NCBI GenBank assembly: GCA_011050525.1
Contig: DRFO01000017.1
Span: 310,001 to 374,000 of the forward strand
Direction: 5' to 3'
Source of the DNA: Halopseudomonas xinjiangensis
Lineage (GTDB): Bacteria; Pseudomonadota; Gammaproteobacteria; Pseudomonadales; Pseudomonadaceae
Length of the DNA stretch: 64,000 nt
The notes beneath the pieces are model-generated. The model worked only from the letters and a program-made list of their open reading frames with translations, was not told the DNA's origin and did not search any database. Positions 53,672-63,341 of this stretch are shown one piece after another (the first letter of the stretch is position 1; each line of letters begins with the position of its first letter). The translations under genes and the position numbers were made by a program.

Positions 53672-54835
53672 ATGTTCTCTTTGCGTCCTGTCGTGTTTTT
53701 CTGCCTTTGCGTATTGGTAGTGGCTCCCCTGCAGCTTTCAGCCGCGGTGCTTGAAAGCCTGTACCGAGTCGAGCAGCCGCAGCTTGAGGACGAGCCTCGC
53801 GACGAGACCTTGCGCAAGGCGACCCAGGTAATGTTCAAGCGCATCGCTGGAGAAGAGGTGGATTTCACCAAGGGACCCTTGGCGGAAGCGTTGAAAGACC
53901 CGCGTAGCCTGATGCGCCGAATTGGCGGTGAGGATGGTGTTGTCGACGTTCAGTTCGAGCCCTCGGCCCTGCGCGAGCTGATGGCTAGTGCCCAGCTTTC
54001 CATGCTGGGTCGTAATCGTCCCGGGGTGCTGGTATGGGCAGTAGAGCCCCAGATGTTGGGTGATGAGTTGCTTAACCAGGGTGGAGCGAACGCGGAGTTG
54101 CTGCGGGCCGCCGCCGCCCACCGGGCAGTCGCGTTGTCGTTTCCGCTGGGTGATCTTGAGGACCGTAGCCGGATAAGCGAGGCGGAAATTCGCGAGCAGG
54201 ACCGGGCAAGCCTGCTGCAGGCCAGTGAACGATACAGCGCCGAAGGCACCTTGGCGGTGGTTCTTGCTTCGCAAGGGGAACAGGCGCAGATAACCTGGAC
54301 ATTCTGGCTAAACGATGAAGAGTATTCAGGGCGTATCGCCGAGTCCGAGCCTGCTGCTGCCGTTGATGCGCTGATGCGCGCTGTGGCCGCTGCGGTCTTC
54401 GGGCAGTATGCCGTCCCGGCGGTCTCAAACGACCAGCTTTCCAGCTACAAACTCATTGTGCAGGATGTGAATAGCGCCGAAGATTACGCACTGCTTCAGC
54501 GCATGCTGCAACAACTGGGCAGCCAGAGCGTTCCGCAGGTTCTGGCTGTGGACGCCGACAGAGTCACGGTACGCCTGAACTTTCCGGGCGATGAAGCTCA
54601 GCTTGAGCGCATGTTGAAGCTCGACCGTCGTCTTGTTCGGACGTCCGCTCCAGAAATGACTGTCGCCGAGCAGGCGCCAGTGTTATTACCTGTTCCCGAC
54701 CAGCCGTCCGCTCCGCACGAGGCTGATGCTGGCAATATGGCTGCTGATCCAATCAGCGAAGCACCAACAGCGCCGCAAGTGATACCCGTTGCGGTTGAAC
54801 CAGATCCCGGCACGTTGTACTACCGGTGGCGATAA
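53672..54835 (+). CDS. DUF2066 domain-containing protein
   Basis: Secreted protein of unknown function, 387 residues. It has a signal peptide (MFSLRPVVFFCLCVLVVAPLQLSAA in two pieces, cut near residue 25). The mature part has a conserved DUF2066 region (ETLRKATQVMFKRIAGEE and RPGVLVWAVEPQM) and a proline/alanine-rich tail from about residue 330. The ATG at 53672 is preferred over a TTG two codons earlier. It is in the same direction as, and 30 bases before, the PerM gene, an order conserved beside purMN in Pseudomonas. Confidence 0.87.
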   Translation: MFSLRPVVFFCLCVLVVAPLQLSAAVLESLYRVEQPQLEDEPRDETLRKATQVMFKRIAGEEVDFTKGPLAEALKDPRSLMRRIGGEDGVVDVQFEPSALRELMASAQLSMLGRNRPGVLVWAVEPQMLGDELLNQGGANAELLRAAAAHRAVALSFPLGDLEDRSRISEAEIREQDRASLLQASERYSAEGTLAVVLASQGEQAQITWTFWLNDEEYSGRIAESEPAAAVDALMRAVAAAVFGQYAVPAVSNDQLSSYKLIVQDVNSAEDYALLQRMLQQLGSQSVPQVLAVDADRVTVRLNFPGDEAQLERMLKLDRRLVRTSAPEMTVAEQAPVLLPVPDQPSAPHEADAGNMAADPISEAPTAPQVIPVAVEPDPGTLYYRWR

Positions 54836-54865
54836 CTGCCGCAGACCACTCGCAAGGAACGGTGC

Positions 54866-55966
54866 ATGACCTCTGATTATCGATGGTACTGGGCTGCCGG
54901 GCTGCTGGCCTTTGTGGTGATGATCTATCTCCTCAGCCCGATCCTTTCGCCCTTTCTGGTTGGGATGCTGCTTGCCTATTTAGGTGACCCGCTAGTCGAC
55001 CGGCTCGAGCGGATGGGCATGTCTCGGGTGGTCGGCGTACTGGTGGTTTTCGCGGCGGCAACCGGTCTGCTGACTCTGGCAGTAGTGATATTGGTGCCTA
55101 TGCTGACCAACCAGATTTCGGCTTTGCGCGACCAGATACCGGCGATGATTGACTGGGTCAATCAAACTGCCTTGCCCTGGGTCGAGGTCCGTACAGGTAT
55201 TTCGGTTAGCGAATTTCAATTAGCTACCGTTGGGGAAAGGATCAGGGAAAACATAGGTGACAGCAGCGGCGTGGTGGGCGCTGTGCTGGCACAGGCTACG
55301 CGTTCCACCATGGCATTGATCACAGGGCTGGTTAATCTGGTACTGATCCCTGTCGTGGGCTTTTATCTGCTGAGGGACTGGGACACGATCGTCGAGCGAG
55401 CCCGTGGACTCATCCCAAGGGATCACGAGCCGCTGGTGGTCAAATTACTCGGCGATTGCGATGAGGTCTTGGGCGCCTTTATCCGCGGCCAGCTACTGGT
55501 GATGCTGGCGCTGGGCATTCTTTATTCTTTCGGCCTCTGGCTGGTTGGCGTTGATCTAGCCTTGCTGATCGGCATGCTGGCCGGCTTGGCGAGCCTAGTG
55601 CCTTACCTTGGCTTCGCGGTGGGCATTATCCCCGCGGTTCTGGTCGCAGCGTTCCAGTTTGGCGATCTGATTCATCCAGCGGCGGTGGTGGCTGTATTCA
55701 GTATCGTACAGATGCTGGAAGGCACTGTTCTGACGCCATGGTTGGTGGGCGATAAAATCGGGCTTCATCCCGTAGCAGTGATTTTCGCGGTAATGGCCGG
55801 TGGGCAGCTATTTGGCTTCGTCGGGATCCTGCTGGCATTGCCGGTGGCGGCCGTGATCATGGTTTTGCTGCGTTACATGAACCATCACTACAAGACATCA
55901 CCGGCCTATGAGAAATCCGAATCGGAGCATATTCTGCTCGAGCCGGATGAGAACGGCAAAGAGTGA
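54866..55966 (+). CDS. AI-2E family transporter (PerM-like)
   Basis: Polytopic inner-membrane protein of 366 residues with about eight spans. Family hallmarks are ILSPFLVGMLLAYLGDPLVDRLER near the N-terminus (residues 26-49, here broken for length as ILSPFLVGMLLAYLG and DPLVDRLER), a cytoplasmic or periplasmic helical insert, VGFYLLRDWD, IRGQLLVMLALGILY, and PYLGFAVGIIPAV. The substrate of this branch is not known. Its stop shares a base with the hda start (TGATG), so the two are coupled. Confidence 0.9.
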   Translation: MTSDYRWYWAAGLLAFVVMIYLLSPILSPFLVGMLLAYLGDPLVDRLERMGMSRVVGVLVVFAAATGLLTLAVVILVPMLTNQISALRDQIPAMIDWVNQTALPWVEVRTGISVSEFQLATVGERIRENIGDSSGVVGAVLAQATRSTMALITGLVNLVLIPVVGFYLLRDWDTIVERARGLIPRDHEPLVVKLLGDCDEVLGAFIRGQLLVMLALGILYSFGLWLVGVDLALLIGMLAGLASLVPYLGFAVGIIPAVLVAAFQFGDLIHPAAVVAVFSIVQMLEGTVLTPWLVGDKIGLHPVAVIFAVMAGGQLFGFVGILLALPVAAVIMVLLRYMNHHYKTSPAYEKSESEHILLEPDENGKE

Positions 55967-56679
55967 TGTCCCTGGGCCAACCCGTGCAACTGCCCCTCGG
56001 TGTGAAGCTTCGGGACGAGGCAACGTTCACCAGTTATTTTGCAGGCCCCAACGCTGCTGTTGTCGGTGCGGTCGAGGCGCTTGCCAGTCCCGGATCCGCT
56101 GTGCCAGAGCCTTATATTTATCTGTGGGGGGCTCAGGGTAGTGGACGGTCACACCTGCTACAGGCCGCCTGTCACAGGATGTCGGAACGGGATGGTCTGG
56201 CGATGTATCTGCCACTGCGCGAGGTGAAAAGTCACGGTCCGGCGATACTTGAAGGAATGGAAGCGTTTGACCTGCTATGCCTTGATCAGCTTGACGCCCT
56301 GGCTGGCGATCCCGAATGGGAAGAGGCCCTGTTCCACCTTTATAATCGCCTGCGGGAGCAAGACGGTAGACTGCTGCTCGCTGCGTCTGCGCCGCCCAGG
56401 GCGCTCGAATTCACGCTGGCCGATCTGGCATCGCGGCTGAGCTGGGGCGTGGTGTATCAGCTGCAGATGCTTGATGACCATGGCAAGCAGGAGATGCTGA
56501 AACTGCGTGCCGAGCTGCGTGGCCTGCAGCTCCCCGATGAAGTCGCCCGATATATACTCAGCCGCGGTAGTCGCGGCATGGCAGAGCTCTTTGCTGCACT
56601 AGATCATTTGGATCAAGCCTCACTGCAGGCGCAGCATCGCCTCACCATTCCGTTCGTAAAGCGGGTGATGGGCTGGTAA
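55966..56679 (+). CDS. hda: DnaA regulatory inactivator Hda
   Basis: AAA+ protein that, with the sliding clamp, stimulates ATP hydrolysis by DnaA and prevents re-initiation. The 237-residue protein has an N-terminal clamp-binding-like QPVQLPLGV, then the DnaA-like domain with Walker A GAQGSGRSHLLQA (Arg in place of Lys is normal for Hda), Walker B LLCLDQLDAL and the sensor/arginine-finger region ASRLSWGVVYQLQ. The ATG at 55966 overlaps the PerM stop. Complete. Confidence 0.93.
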   Translation: MSLGQPVQLPLGVKLRDEATFTSYFAGPNAAVVGAVEALASPGSAVPEPYIYLWGAQGSGRSHLLQAACHRMSERDGLAMYLPLREVKSHGPAILEGMEAFDLLCLDQLDALAGDPEWEEALFHLYNRLREQDGRLLLAASAPPRALEFTLADLASRLSWGVVYQLQMLDDHGKQEMLKLRAELRGLQLPDEVARYILSRGSRGMAELFAALDHLDQASLQAQHRLTIPFVKRVMGW

Positions 56680-56700
56680 ATTTCCGCCGGCTACGCTTCT

Positions 56701-58065
<1,365 letters not shown>

Positions 58066-58166
58066 TGCATTCTCCATCCTGTAAGCTGTCACCAGAGACC
58101 TTGGTGGCTTCTGGCAAGTATGCCGGCTATTCTAACCCTATTACCCTAGACTGTCAGGGAGCCTTG

Positions 58167-59432
58167 ATGCCGCCGCGACTAGCCCGATCGCTGCACTTTT
58201 GTCGTTATCTTTTGAAAAGATTCCTTGCGGACAACTGCCTCGAAAGCGCCGCAGCGCTGACCTACACCACCCTGTTTGCAGTGGTTCCGGTAATGACCGT
58301 GACCTATGCAATGCTGGCGGCCATCCCCGCCTTTGCAGACGTCAGCGTGCAGATCGAGGATTTCATCTTCCACAACTTTGTTCCGGCAACCGGCGCAACC
58401 CTGCGTGACTACCTGCGTGATTTTTCTGATCAGGCCAGGCAATTGACAGGAATCGGTGTGTTAGCGCTGATGGTCACCGCATTCATCATGTTATTGAAAA
58501 TTGAAAAATCCTTTAACGATATATGGCGAATTCGCCGTCCGCGTCATGGTGTCTCCAGTTTTCTACTCTACTGGGCCGTGCTCAGTCTTGGTCCTCTGCT
58601 GCTGGGCATGGGCTTTGCTGTCAGCACCTATATCGCTTCGATGAGCTTTCTCAGCGACGATGCGACGTTCGCCGAGGCGGGCAGGTGGATGTTCGGCTGG
58701 GTTCCGTTGTTGCTGAGCATGGCTGCTTTTACCCTCACTTTTGTGGCGGTGCCAAACACCAGGGTGCCGTTCAAGCACGGTCTGGCCGGCGGGGTGCTGG
58801 TCGCCTTATTGTTCGAGGGAGCCAAGGCTGGATTCGGTGTGTACCTCGCGCTGTTTCCAGGATATCAGCTTATTTACGGCGCTTTTGCAGCCTTTCCGTT
58901 GTTTCTGCTGTGGATATTCATCAGCTGGCTGATCATTCTGTTTGGTGCTGAACTGGTCGCTAACCTGGGCAACAGCAGTGCCTGGAGGCGCCCTGTATAT
59001 CCAAGGTTGATCAATCTCCTGGGGTTATTACGGGTGTTTCTGCAAGCGCAGAGTAAGGGAAAAACGGTCGATCTTGCGCGGGTCAATGCGGCGGGATGGA
59101 TTGTTCACGAAGACCTTTGGCTGGAGATGACGGACTGGCTTCAGACTGAGGAGATCATTACCCGCGCGCAGCAGGGTGGGTTTGTTCTCAGCCAGGATCT
59201 GGATCAGATCGAACTGGTCGACTTGCTTTCCCGCATCCCCGAAGCGCTGCCGGGTACGCAGCACTTGCCCAGGCGTCTCGACGGAGAGCATTCCTGGTAC
59301 CCACCTTTTCTGGCCGCACTGAGTGAGCTGGAGACCAGGCGTGGCGACATCATGGGTGGCAGCGTCAAAAGCTGGCTGAGCGTTGAGGGTAAATCAACTG
59401 AAAGTAAACATCTTGAGTCAACTCAGAGGTAG
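58167..59432 (+). CDS. YihY/BrkB family inner-membrane protein
   Basis: Membrane protein of 421 residues. The first 270 form the YihY domain with six spans (ESAAALTYTTLFAVVPVMTV, GIGVLALMVTAFIMLLKIEK, LFEGAKAGFGVYL, YGAFAAFPLFLLWIFISWLI). The last 120 residues are soluble, with a winged-helix-like pattern. The family was once called ribonuclease BN in error; its role is not established. The ATG at 58167 follows AGGGAG by six bases; an opening 49 codons upstream runs into the arsC start region and is rejected. The lipoprotein gene follows after two bases. Confidence 0.9.
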   Translation: MPPRLARSLHFCRYLLKRFLADNCLESAAALTYTTLFAVVPVMTVTYAMLAAIPAFADVSVQIEDFIFHNFVPATGATLRDYLRDFSDQARQLTGIGVLALMVTAFIMLLKIEKSFNDIWRIRRPRHGVSSFLLYWAVLSLGPLLLGMGFAVSTYIASMSFLSDDATFAEAGRWMFGWVPLLLSMAAFTLTFVAVPNTRVPFKHGLAGGVLVALLFEGAKAGFGVYLALFPGYQLIYGAFAAFPLFLLWIFISWLIILFGAELVANLGNSSAWRRPVYPRLINLLGLLRVFLQAQSKGKTVDLARVNAAGWIVHEDLWLEMTDWLQTEEIITRAQQGGFVLSQDLDQIELVDLLSRIPEALPGTQHLPRRLDGEHSWYPPFLAALSELETRRGDIMGGSVKSWLSVEGKSTESKHLESTQR

Positions 59433-59434
59433 TA

Positions 59435-59884
59435 ATGACACGTTTTAAAACCGCGTTGTCGCTGTGGGTCCTGGCGCTGGGTATCAGCGCCTGCGGTGGC
59501 GAGCAGTGGACGGATCATCAGGGAAACAGTGTTGATCGGGAAGAGCTCGCAGGTCGCTGGTTGGTGGTTAACTACTGGGCGGACTGGTGCGGCCCCTGTC
59601 GGGAAGAGCTGCCAGAACTGAACGCACTGGCAGAACAGTATCCGGACATTGCGGTGCTGGGCATCAACTTCGATGGGGTGACAGGACAAGCGCTGCAGGA
59701 CATGAGCGACAGCATGGAAATCCGGTTTCCTGTCATGGGTCATGATTTTGCTGCGGCGATGAATCTGCCGCTACCACAGGTCCTGCCCACCACCTATGTG
59801 CTCAGTGGAGAGGGCGCGATCGTCCATACATTGCAGGGGCCGCAGGACAAGGCGGCCCTGCTGGCTGTGACAGTTGACGAATGA
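59435..59884 (+). CDS. TlpA-like thioredoxin lipoprotein
   Basis: Membrane-anchored periplasmic thiol-disulfide protein of 149 residues. A lipoprotein signal ends in LGISAC (lipid Cys about residue 20). The mature domain has the thioredoxin fold with active site WADWCGPCREELPEL and a cis-proline region VLPTTYVL. It is expected to reduce or shuffle disulfides in the envelope, for example in cytochrome maturation. GAGGT precedes the ATG. It is tightly packed between the YihY and acylphosphatase genes. Confidence 0.9.
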   Translation: MTRFKTALSLWVLALGISACGGEQWTDHQGNSVDREELAGRWLVVNYWADWCGPCREELPELNALAEQYPDIAVLGINFDGVTGQALQDMSDSMEIRFPVMGHDFAAAMNLPLPQVLPTTYVLSGEGAIVHTLQGPQDKAALLAVTVDE

Positions 59885-59894
59885 GGAAATGTCG

Positions 59895-60167
59895 ATGAGC
59901 AAGATCAGTCTGCAAGGCGTGGTAAAAGGCAAGGTTCAAGGCGTAGGGTTTCGGCAGGCTACGGTGCGTCGGGCGGTGAAGCTGGGCGTTGATGGATGGG
60001 TCCGCAATACTGATGACGGCGCGGTTGATGTATTGATTTGTGGCGATGAAGCCGCCGTTGAAGCCATGGCTGCCTGGTTGAGCACAGGACCCACCCAGGC
60101 GCGTGTTGATTCGGTGGCATTCAGCTCCTGCGCCTGGCAGGACATTGCGGGCTTCGTTCAGCTTTGA
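59895..60167 (+). CDS. acyP: Acylphosphatase
   Basis: Small cytoplasmic hydrolase of acyl phosphates, 90 residues. The catalytic Arg20 lies in KVQGVGFRQATVRRA and Asn38 in DGWVRNTDDGAVDVLI, both exactly as in the family. The start at 59895 is eight bases after GAGG; in-frame Mets one to seven codons earlier are less well spaced. The biological substrate is not known for bacterial members. Last gene of the rightward YihY-TlpA-acyP unit, abutting the convergent transglycosylase gene. Confidence 0.93.
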   Translation: MSKISLQGVVKGKVQGVGFRQATVRRAVKLGVDGWVRNTDDGAVDVLICGDEAAVEAMAAWLSTGPTQARVDSVAFSSCAWQDIAGFVQL

Positions 60168-60746
60168 TCAGTCTTTTACGTACCAGTAGCGATACCAGTA
60201 TTCCTGTACTTTATCCGGATACTTGTGGCTTCCCAGGCTGCCGTTATAACGCCCCAGCGCCCGACGGATGTCGCCCTTTTCCTTGTCCAGATAGAATTTC
60301 AGAATAGTGCATCCGTACCGCAGATTGGTTGAAAGGTCGATCAGATTGTCCTCCGGTCGGCCCAGTTCGTGTTTCCAGAACGGCATGACCTGCATTGCGC
60401 CCTGGGCCCCTACACTGGATAAGGCGTAGCGATCAAACAGACTTTCGACGTGGATGACAGCCAGCACCAGATCAGGCTTGAGTCCCGCGCGGGTCGCGTG
60501 GCTATGTACCTGCCTCAGAAAATACAGACGCTGGCGTTCATCGGGTATGTACCGGCGCATGCGCGTGGACATATCCATCAGCCAGACCTCGGCGTCGAAA
60601 CGATCCTTGAAGCTGTCCGCTTCGGAAACCGCCTGTAATAGCTGGGCTTTCAGCTCAAGATCGACCGGAATCTCTGATGATGTGCTGGCGAAGGAAAAGC
60701 TTGCCCAGACTATGCAGAACGCTGACGCAATCCCTGCGTGGCGCAT
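60168..60746 (-). CDS. Lytic transglycosylase (SLT domain)
   Basis: Periplasmic peptidoglycan-cleaving enzyme of 192 residues. A signal peptide (about residues 1-21, ending FSFA) is followed by the goose-lysozyme-like SLT domain. The catalytic Glu lies in LAVIHVESLFDRYALSS, then GAQGAMQVMPFWKHELG, NLRYGCTILKFYL and RALGRYNGSLGSHKYPDKV. It cuts between MurNAc and GlcNAc to give the 1,6-anhydro ends that AmpG and AmpD recycle. It starts five bases after the stop of the upstream lipoprotein gene; a GTG one codon earlier is an alternative. Confidence 0.92.
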   Translation of the reverse strand: MRHAGIASAFCIVWASFSFASTSSEIPVDLELKAQLLQAVSEADSFKDRFDAEVWLMDMSTRMRRYIPDERQRLYFLRQVHSHATRAGLKPDLVLAVIHVESLFDRYALSSVGAQGAMQVMPFWKHELGRPEDNLIDLSTNLRYGCTILKFYLDKEKGDIRRALGRYNGSLGSHKYPDKVQEYWYRYWYVKD

Positions 60747-60751
60747 CACCT

Positions 60752-61435
60752 TCAGCGCTCTTTTTCCGGGCCGAGGGCCTGCACGAAGTCACCCTGCAGT
60801 TCCGGATCCGCGGTGGTCAGCAAGATCAGCATGTTTTCCAGTTGGTTCGACTCTTCAGCCAAACCAAGCTCCGCCAGTCGCTGGACCCGGTAGGCCCATT
60901 GGTCCACGTTGTCATCTTCCAGGTCGTCGTATATCAGGGCGATGGCTTCATGGAGCTTGGGCCGCAGCTCCCGGCTGATGAGCAAATTGACCTCGCTGCG
61001 CGAAGCAGGCTCGGCATGGGCAACTAACTGAATGACGCGAAGATTTTCATAATCGAGCCCGATGAATTCGTCGTCGAGCAAATTCAACCGCAGCATGCCA
61101 TCGGCATCGGTGTGCAAAACGGTATGGGACTGGCCGGCGATCACTTCCACTGGTTTGGTTGCCCAGGGGATACTGTGAAAGCTTTCCCGCTGGTTCAATA
61201 AAACGTCCTGACGATCGTACTCGCTGACTGAATACAACGATTGCTCAGTGAAGCGAATAGTGCGCTGAGGCAGGTTCAAAACCACAGAATCCCCTGCATT
61301 CATATGAATCCCATGGCTAACCAGTTGACGCTCGGTGCGGATATACGGCCCGTCGGTCGGCGGCTGGGTGCCACAGGCCGAGAGCACAAGACTAGCCGCT
61401 ATCCACAGTAACCAGGGGGAAGACAATTGACGCAT
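60752..61435 (-). CDS. Lipoprotein of unknown function
   Basis: Predicted lipoprotein of 227 residues: MRQLSSPWLLWIAASLVLSAC gives a lipobox LVLSAC around residues 16-21 when read in two parts (signal MRQLSSPWLLWIAASLV). The mature part has a short beta region (SVVLNLPQRTIRF, PVEVIAGQSHTVL) and a helical C-terminal half (LRPKLHEAIALIYDDLEDDN). I recognise no named domain. The start could instead be a GTG at 61453 that overlaps the proS stop by four bases; the lipoprotein signal fits the ATG better. It lies between proS and the transglycosylase gene and is probably co-transcribed with both. Confidence 0.7.
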   Translation of the reverse strand: MRQLSSPWLLWIAASLVLSACGTQPPTDGPYIRTERQLVSHGIHMNAGDSVVLNLPQRTIRFTEQSLYSVSEYDRQDVLLNQRESFHSIPWATKPVEVIAGQSHTVLHTDADGMLRLNLLDDEFIGLDYENLRVIQLVAHAEPASRSEVNLLISRELRPKLHEAIALIYDDLEDDNVDQWAYRVQRLAELGLAEESNQLENMLILLTTADPELQGDFVQALGPEKER

Positions 61436-61449
61436 GGATGGTTCACGCC

Positions 61450-63183
61450 TCACACGTTGATAATTCGTTCAATCAAAAACGAGAGCATTTCTGCGGCCGG
61501 CATGTTGCGTGCTTCTTGCTCGCGACGATATTTGTATTCCAGGGTGCCTTCGGCCAAACCGCGGTCACTGATGACTACCCGGTGAGGAATACCAATCAGA
61601 TCCATATCGGCAAATTTGACGCCGGGACTGACCTTTTTGTCACGGTCGTCCATCAATACGTCGATACCAGCCTTACGCAAGCCCTGATAGAGCTCTTCGG
61701 TGGCCTGTCGTACCGGCTCCGATCCTTCCATTTTCATCGGCACCAAGACCACCTGGAACGGAGCGAGCGCATCGGGCCATAGAATGCCCCGGTCGTCGTA
61801 GTTCTGTTCGATTGCCGAGGCCACTACACGGGATACTCCGATGCCGTAGCAGCCCATGGTCAGGGTGGTAGATTTGCCCTGATCGTTCAACACGTTGCAG
61901 TTCATGGCCTCGCTGTACTTACGCCCCAGTTGAAAAATATGACCCACCTCAATGCCACGTTTGATAACCAGTGTGCCTTCACCATCAGGGCTAGGGTCCC
62001 CTTCGACTACGTTGCGAAGGTCGGCCACTTCGTCATGCCTGGCGTCGCGATCCCAGTTCACGCCGCTGTAGTGCTTGCCGTCCTGGTTGGCACCGCAGAC
62101 GAAATCCGCAAGCCAGGCAGCGCTGTGATCGGCAATGATCTTCATATCCAGTCCTATCGGACCGATTGAGCCTGGTTTGCATCCAATGGACTGCTGAATC
62201 TGCTGTTCAGTGGCAAAGGTAAGCGGTGCGTGCACTGCCGGATGGTTTTCAGCCTTGATGGGGTTCAGTTCGTGATCACCGCGCAGAATCAGGGCTATCA
62301 GTGGCTGGGCTTTGCCTTCTTCGGCCTGGCCCAGCACTATCAAGGTCTTGACTGTTTGCTGCGCCGGTAACTGCAGAAACTGGCTGACGGCCTCGATGGT
62401 GAACTGCTCCGGCGTATCGACCAGTTGCTTGCTGGCGGTTGCGCCTGGACGGTCACCGGCAGGCAGCAACGCCGTCGCTTTTTCCATGTTCGCTGCGTAC
62501 GAACCGGTGTCCGAGAATACGATTGCGTCTTCGCCGGACTCGGCCAATACGTGAAACTCGTGGGACCCTTCGCCACCAATTGAGCCGTTGTCGGCTACCA
62601 CAGGGCGGAAATCCAGCCCGAGACGACTGAACACGTTGCAATACGCCTGATACATTACGTCGTAGGTCTGTTGTAAGGACGCCTGATCGACGTGGAAGGA
62701 ATAGGCGTCTTTCATGGTGAACTCGCGTGCACGCATCAGGCCGAAACGGGGGCGTATTTCATCGCGGAATTTGGTCTGTATCTGATAAAGATTCAGCGGC
62801 AGTTGCTTGTAACTGGTGATTTCATTGCGCGCCAGCTCAGTGATGATCTCTTCGTGCGTCGGGCCGACACAGAATTCGCGGTCATGCCTGTCCTTCAGGC
62901 GCAGTAGCTCGGGGCCGTATTGCTCCCAGCGACCGGATTCCTGCCATAGCTCCGCAGGCTGGATAGCAGGCATCAATACTTCCAGTGCGCCGGCATTGTC
63001 CATTTCGTCACGAACCACCTGTTCCACCTTGCGCAAAACCCGCAGGCCCATCGGCAGCCAGGTGTAAAGACCTGAGGCTATCTTGCGAATCATGCCGGCC
63101 CGCAACATCAGTTGGTGGCTGATGACGGTGGCGTCTGCAGGTGTTTCCTTGAGGGTGGAAATCAGATATTGGCTGGTACGCAT
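61450..63183 (-). CDS. proS: Prolyl-tRNA synthetase
   Basis: Class IIa aminoacyl-tRNA synthetase that charges tRNA-Pro, bacterial type with an editing domain. The 577-residue protein begins [20 protein letters not shown]. Motif 2 lies in [19 protein letters not shown]-like [19 protein letters not shown] and [20 protein letters not shown]. The YbaK-type insertion spans about 220-390, then motif 3 [17 protein letters not shown] and the anticodon domain. The start at 63183 is the family start; an opening 14 codons earlier is not. Normal length (E. coli 572). Confidence 0.96.
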   Translation of the reverse strand: MRTSQYLISTLKETPADATVISHQLMLRAGMIRKIASGLYTWLPMGLRVLRKVEQVVRDEMDNAGALEVLMPAIQPAELWQESGRWEQYGPELLRLKDRHDREFCVGPTHEEIITELARNEITSYKQLPLNLYQIQTKFRDEIRPRFGLMRAREFTMKDAYSFHVDQASLQQTYDVMYQAYCNVFSRLGLDFRPVVADNGSIGGEGSHEFHVLAESGEDAIVFSDTGSYAANMEKATALLPAGDRPGATASKQLVDTPEQFTIEAVSQFLQLPAQQTVKTLIVLGQAEEGKAQPLIALILRGDHELNPIKAENHPAVHAPLTFATEQQIQQSIGCKPGSIGPIGLDMKIIADHSAAWLADFVCGANQDGKHYSGVNWDRDARHDEVADLRNVVEGDPSPDGEGTLVIKRGIEVGHIFQLGRKYSEAMNCNVLNDQGKSTTLTMGCYGIGVSRVVASAIEQNYDDRGILWPDALAPFQVVLVPMKMEGSEPVRQATEELYQGLRKAGIDVLMDDRDKKVSPGVKFADMDLIGIPHRVVISDRGLAEGTLEYKYRREQEARNMPAAEMLSFLIERIINV

Positions 63184-63293
63184 GGGGGAGGGAAGTCCTG
63201 AGATCAGAGTCAGATTTGGCCACATTGTACGGTTGTCTACTCAAGGCGTACAGGGTGCTCGGAGGGAGAAGCGATCAAAGTATGGGCAACAAA

Positions 63294-63316
63294 AAACCCG
63301 GCGCAAGGCCGGGTTT
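63294..63316 (-). terminator. Terminator of the porin gene
   Basis: A 9-bp stem (63294-63302 with 63308-63316, loop gcaag) is followed, on the minus strand, by a T run made of the six A at 63291-63296. It ends the porin transcript 26 bases after its stop and before proS. Confidence 0.88.
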
Positions 63317-63341
63317 CTTGTGACGTCGTACTACTGAGAGA

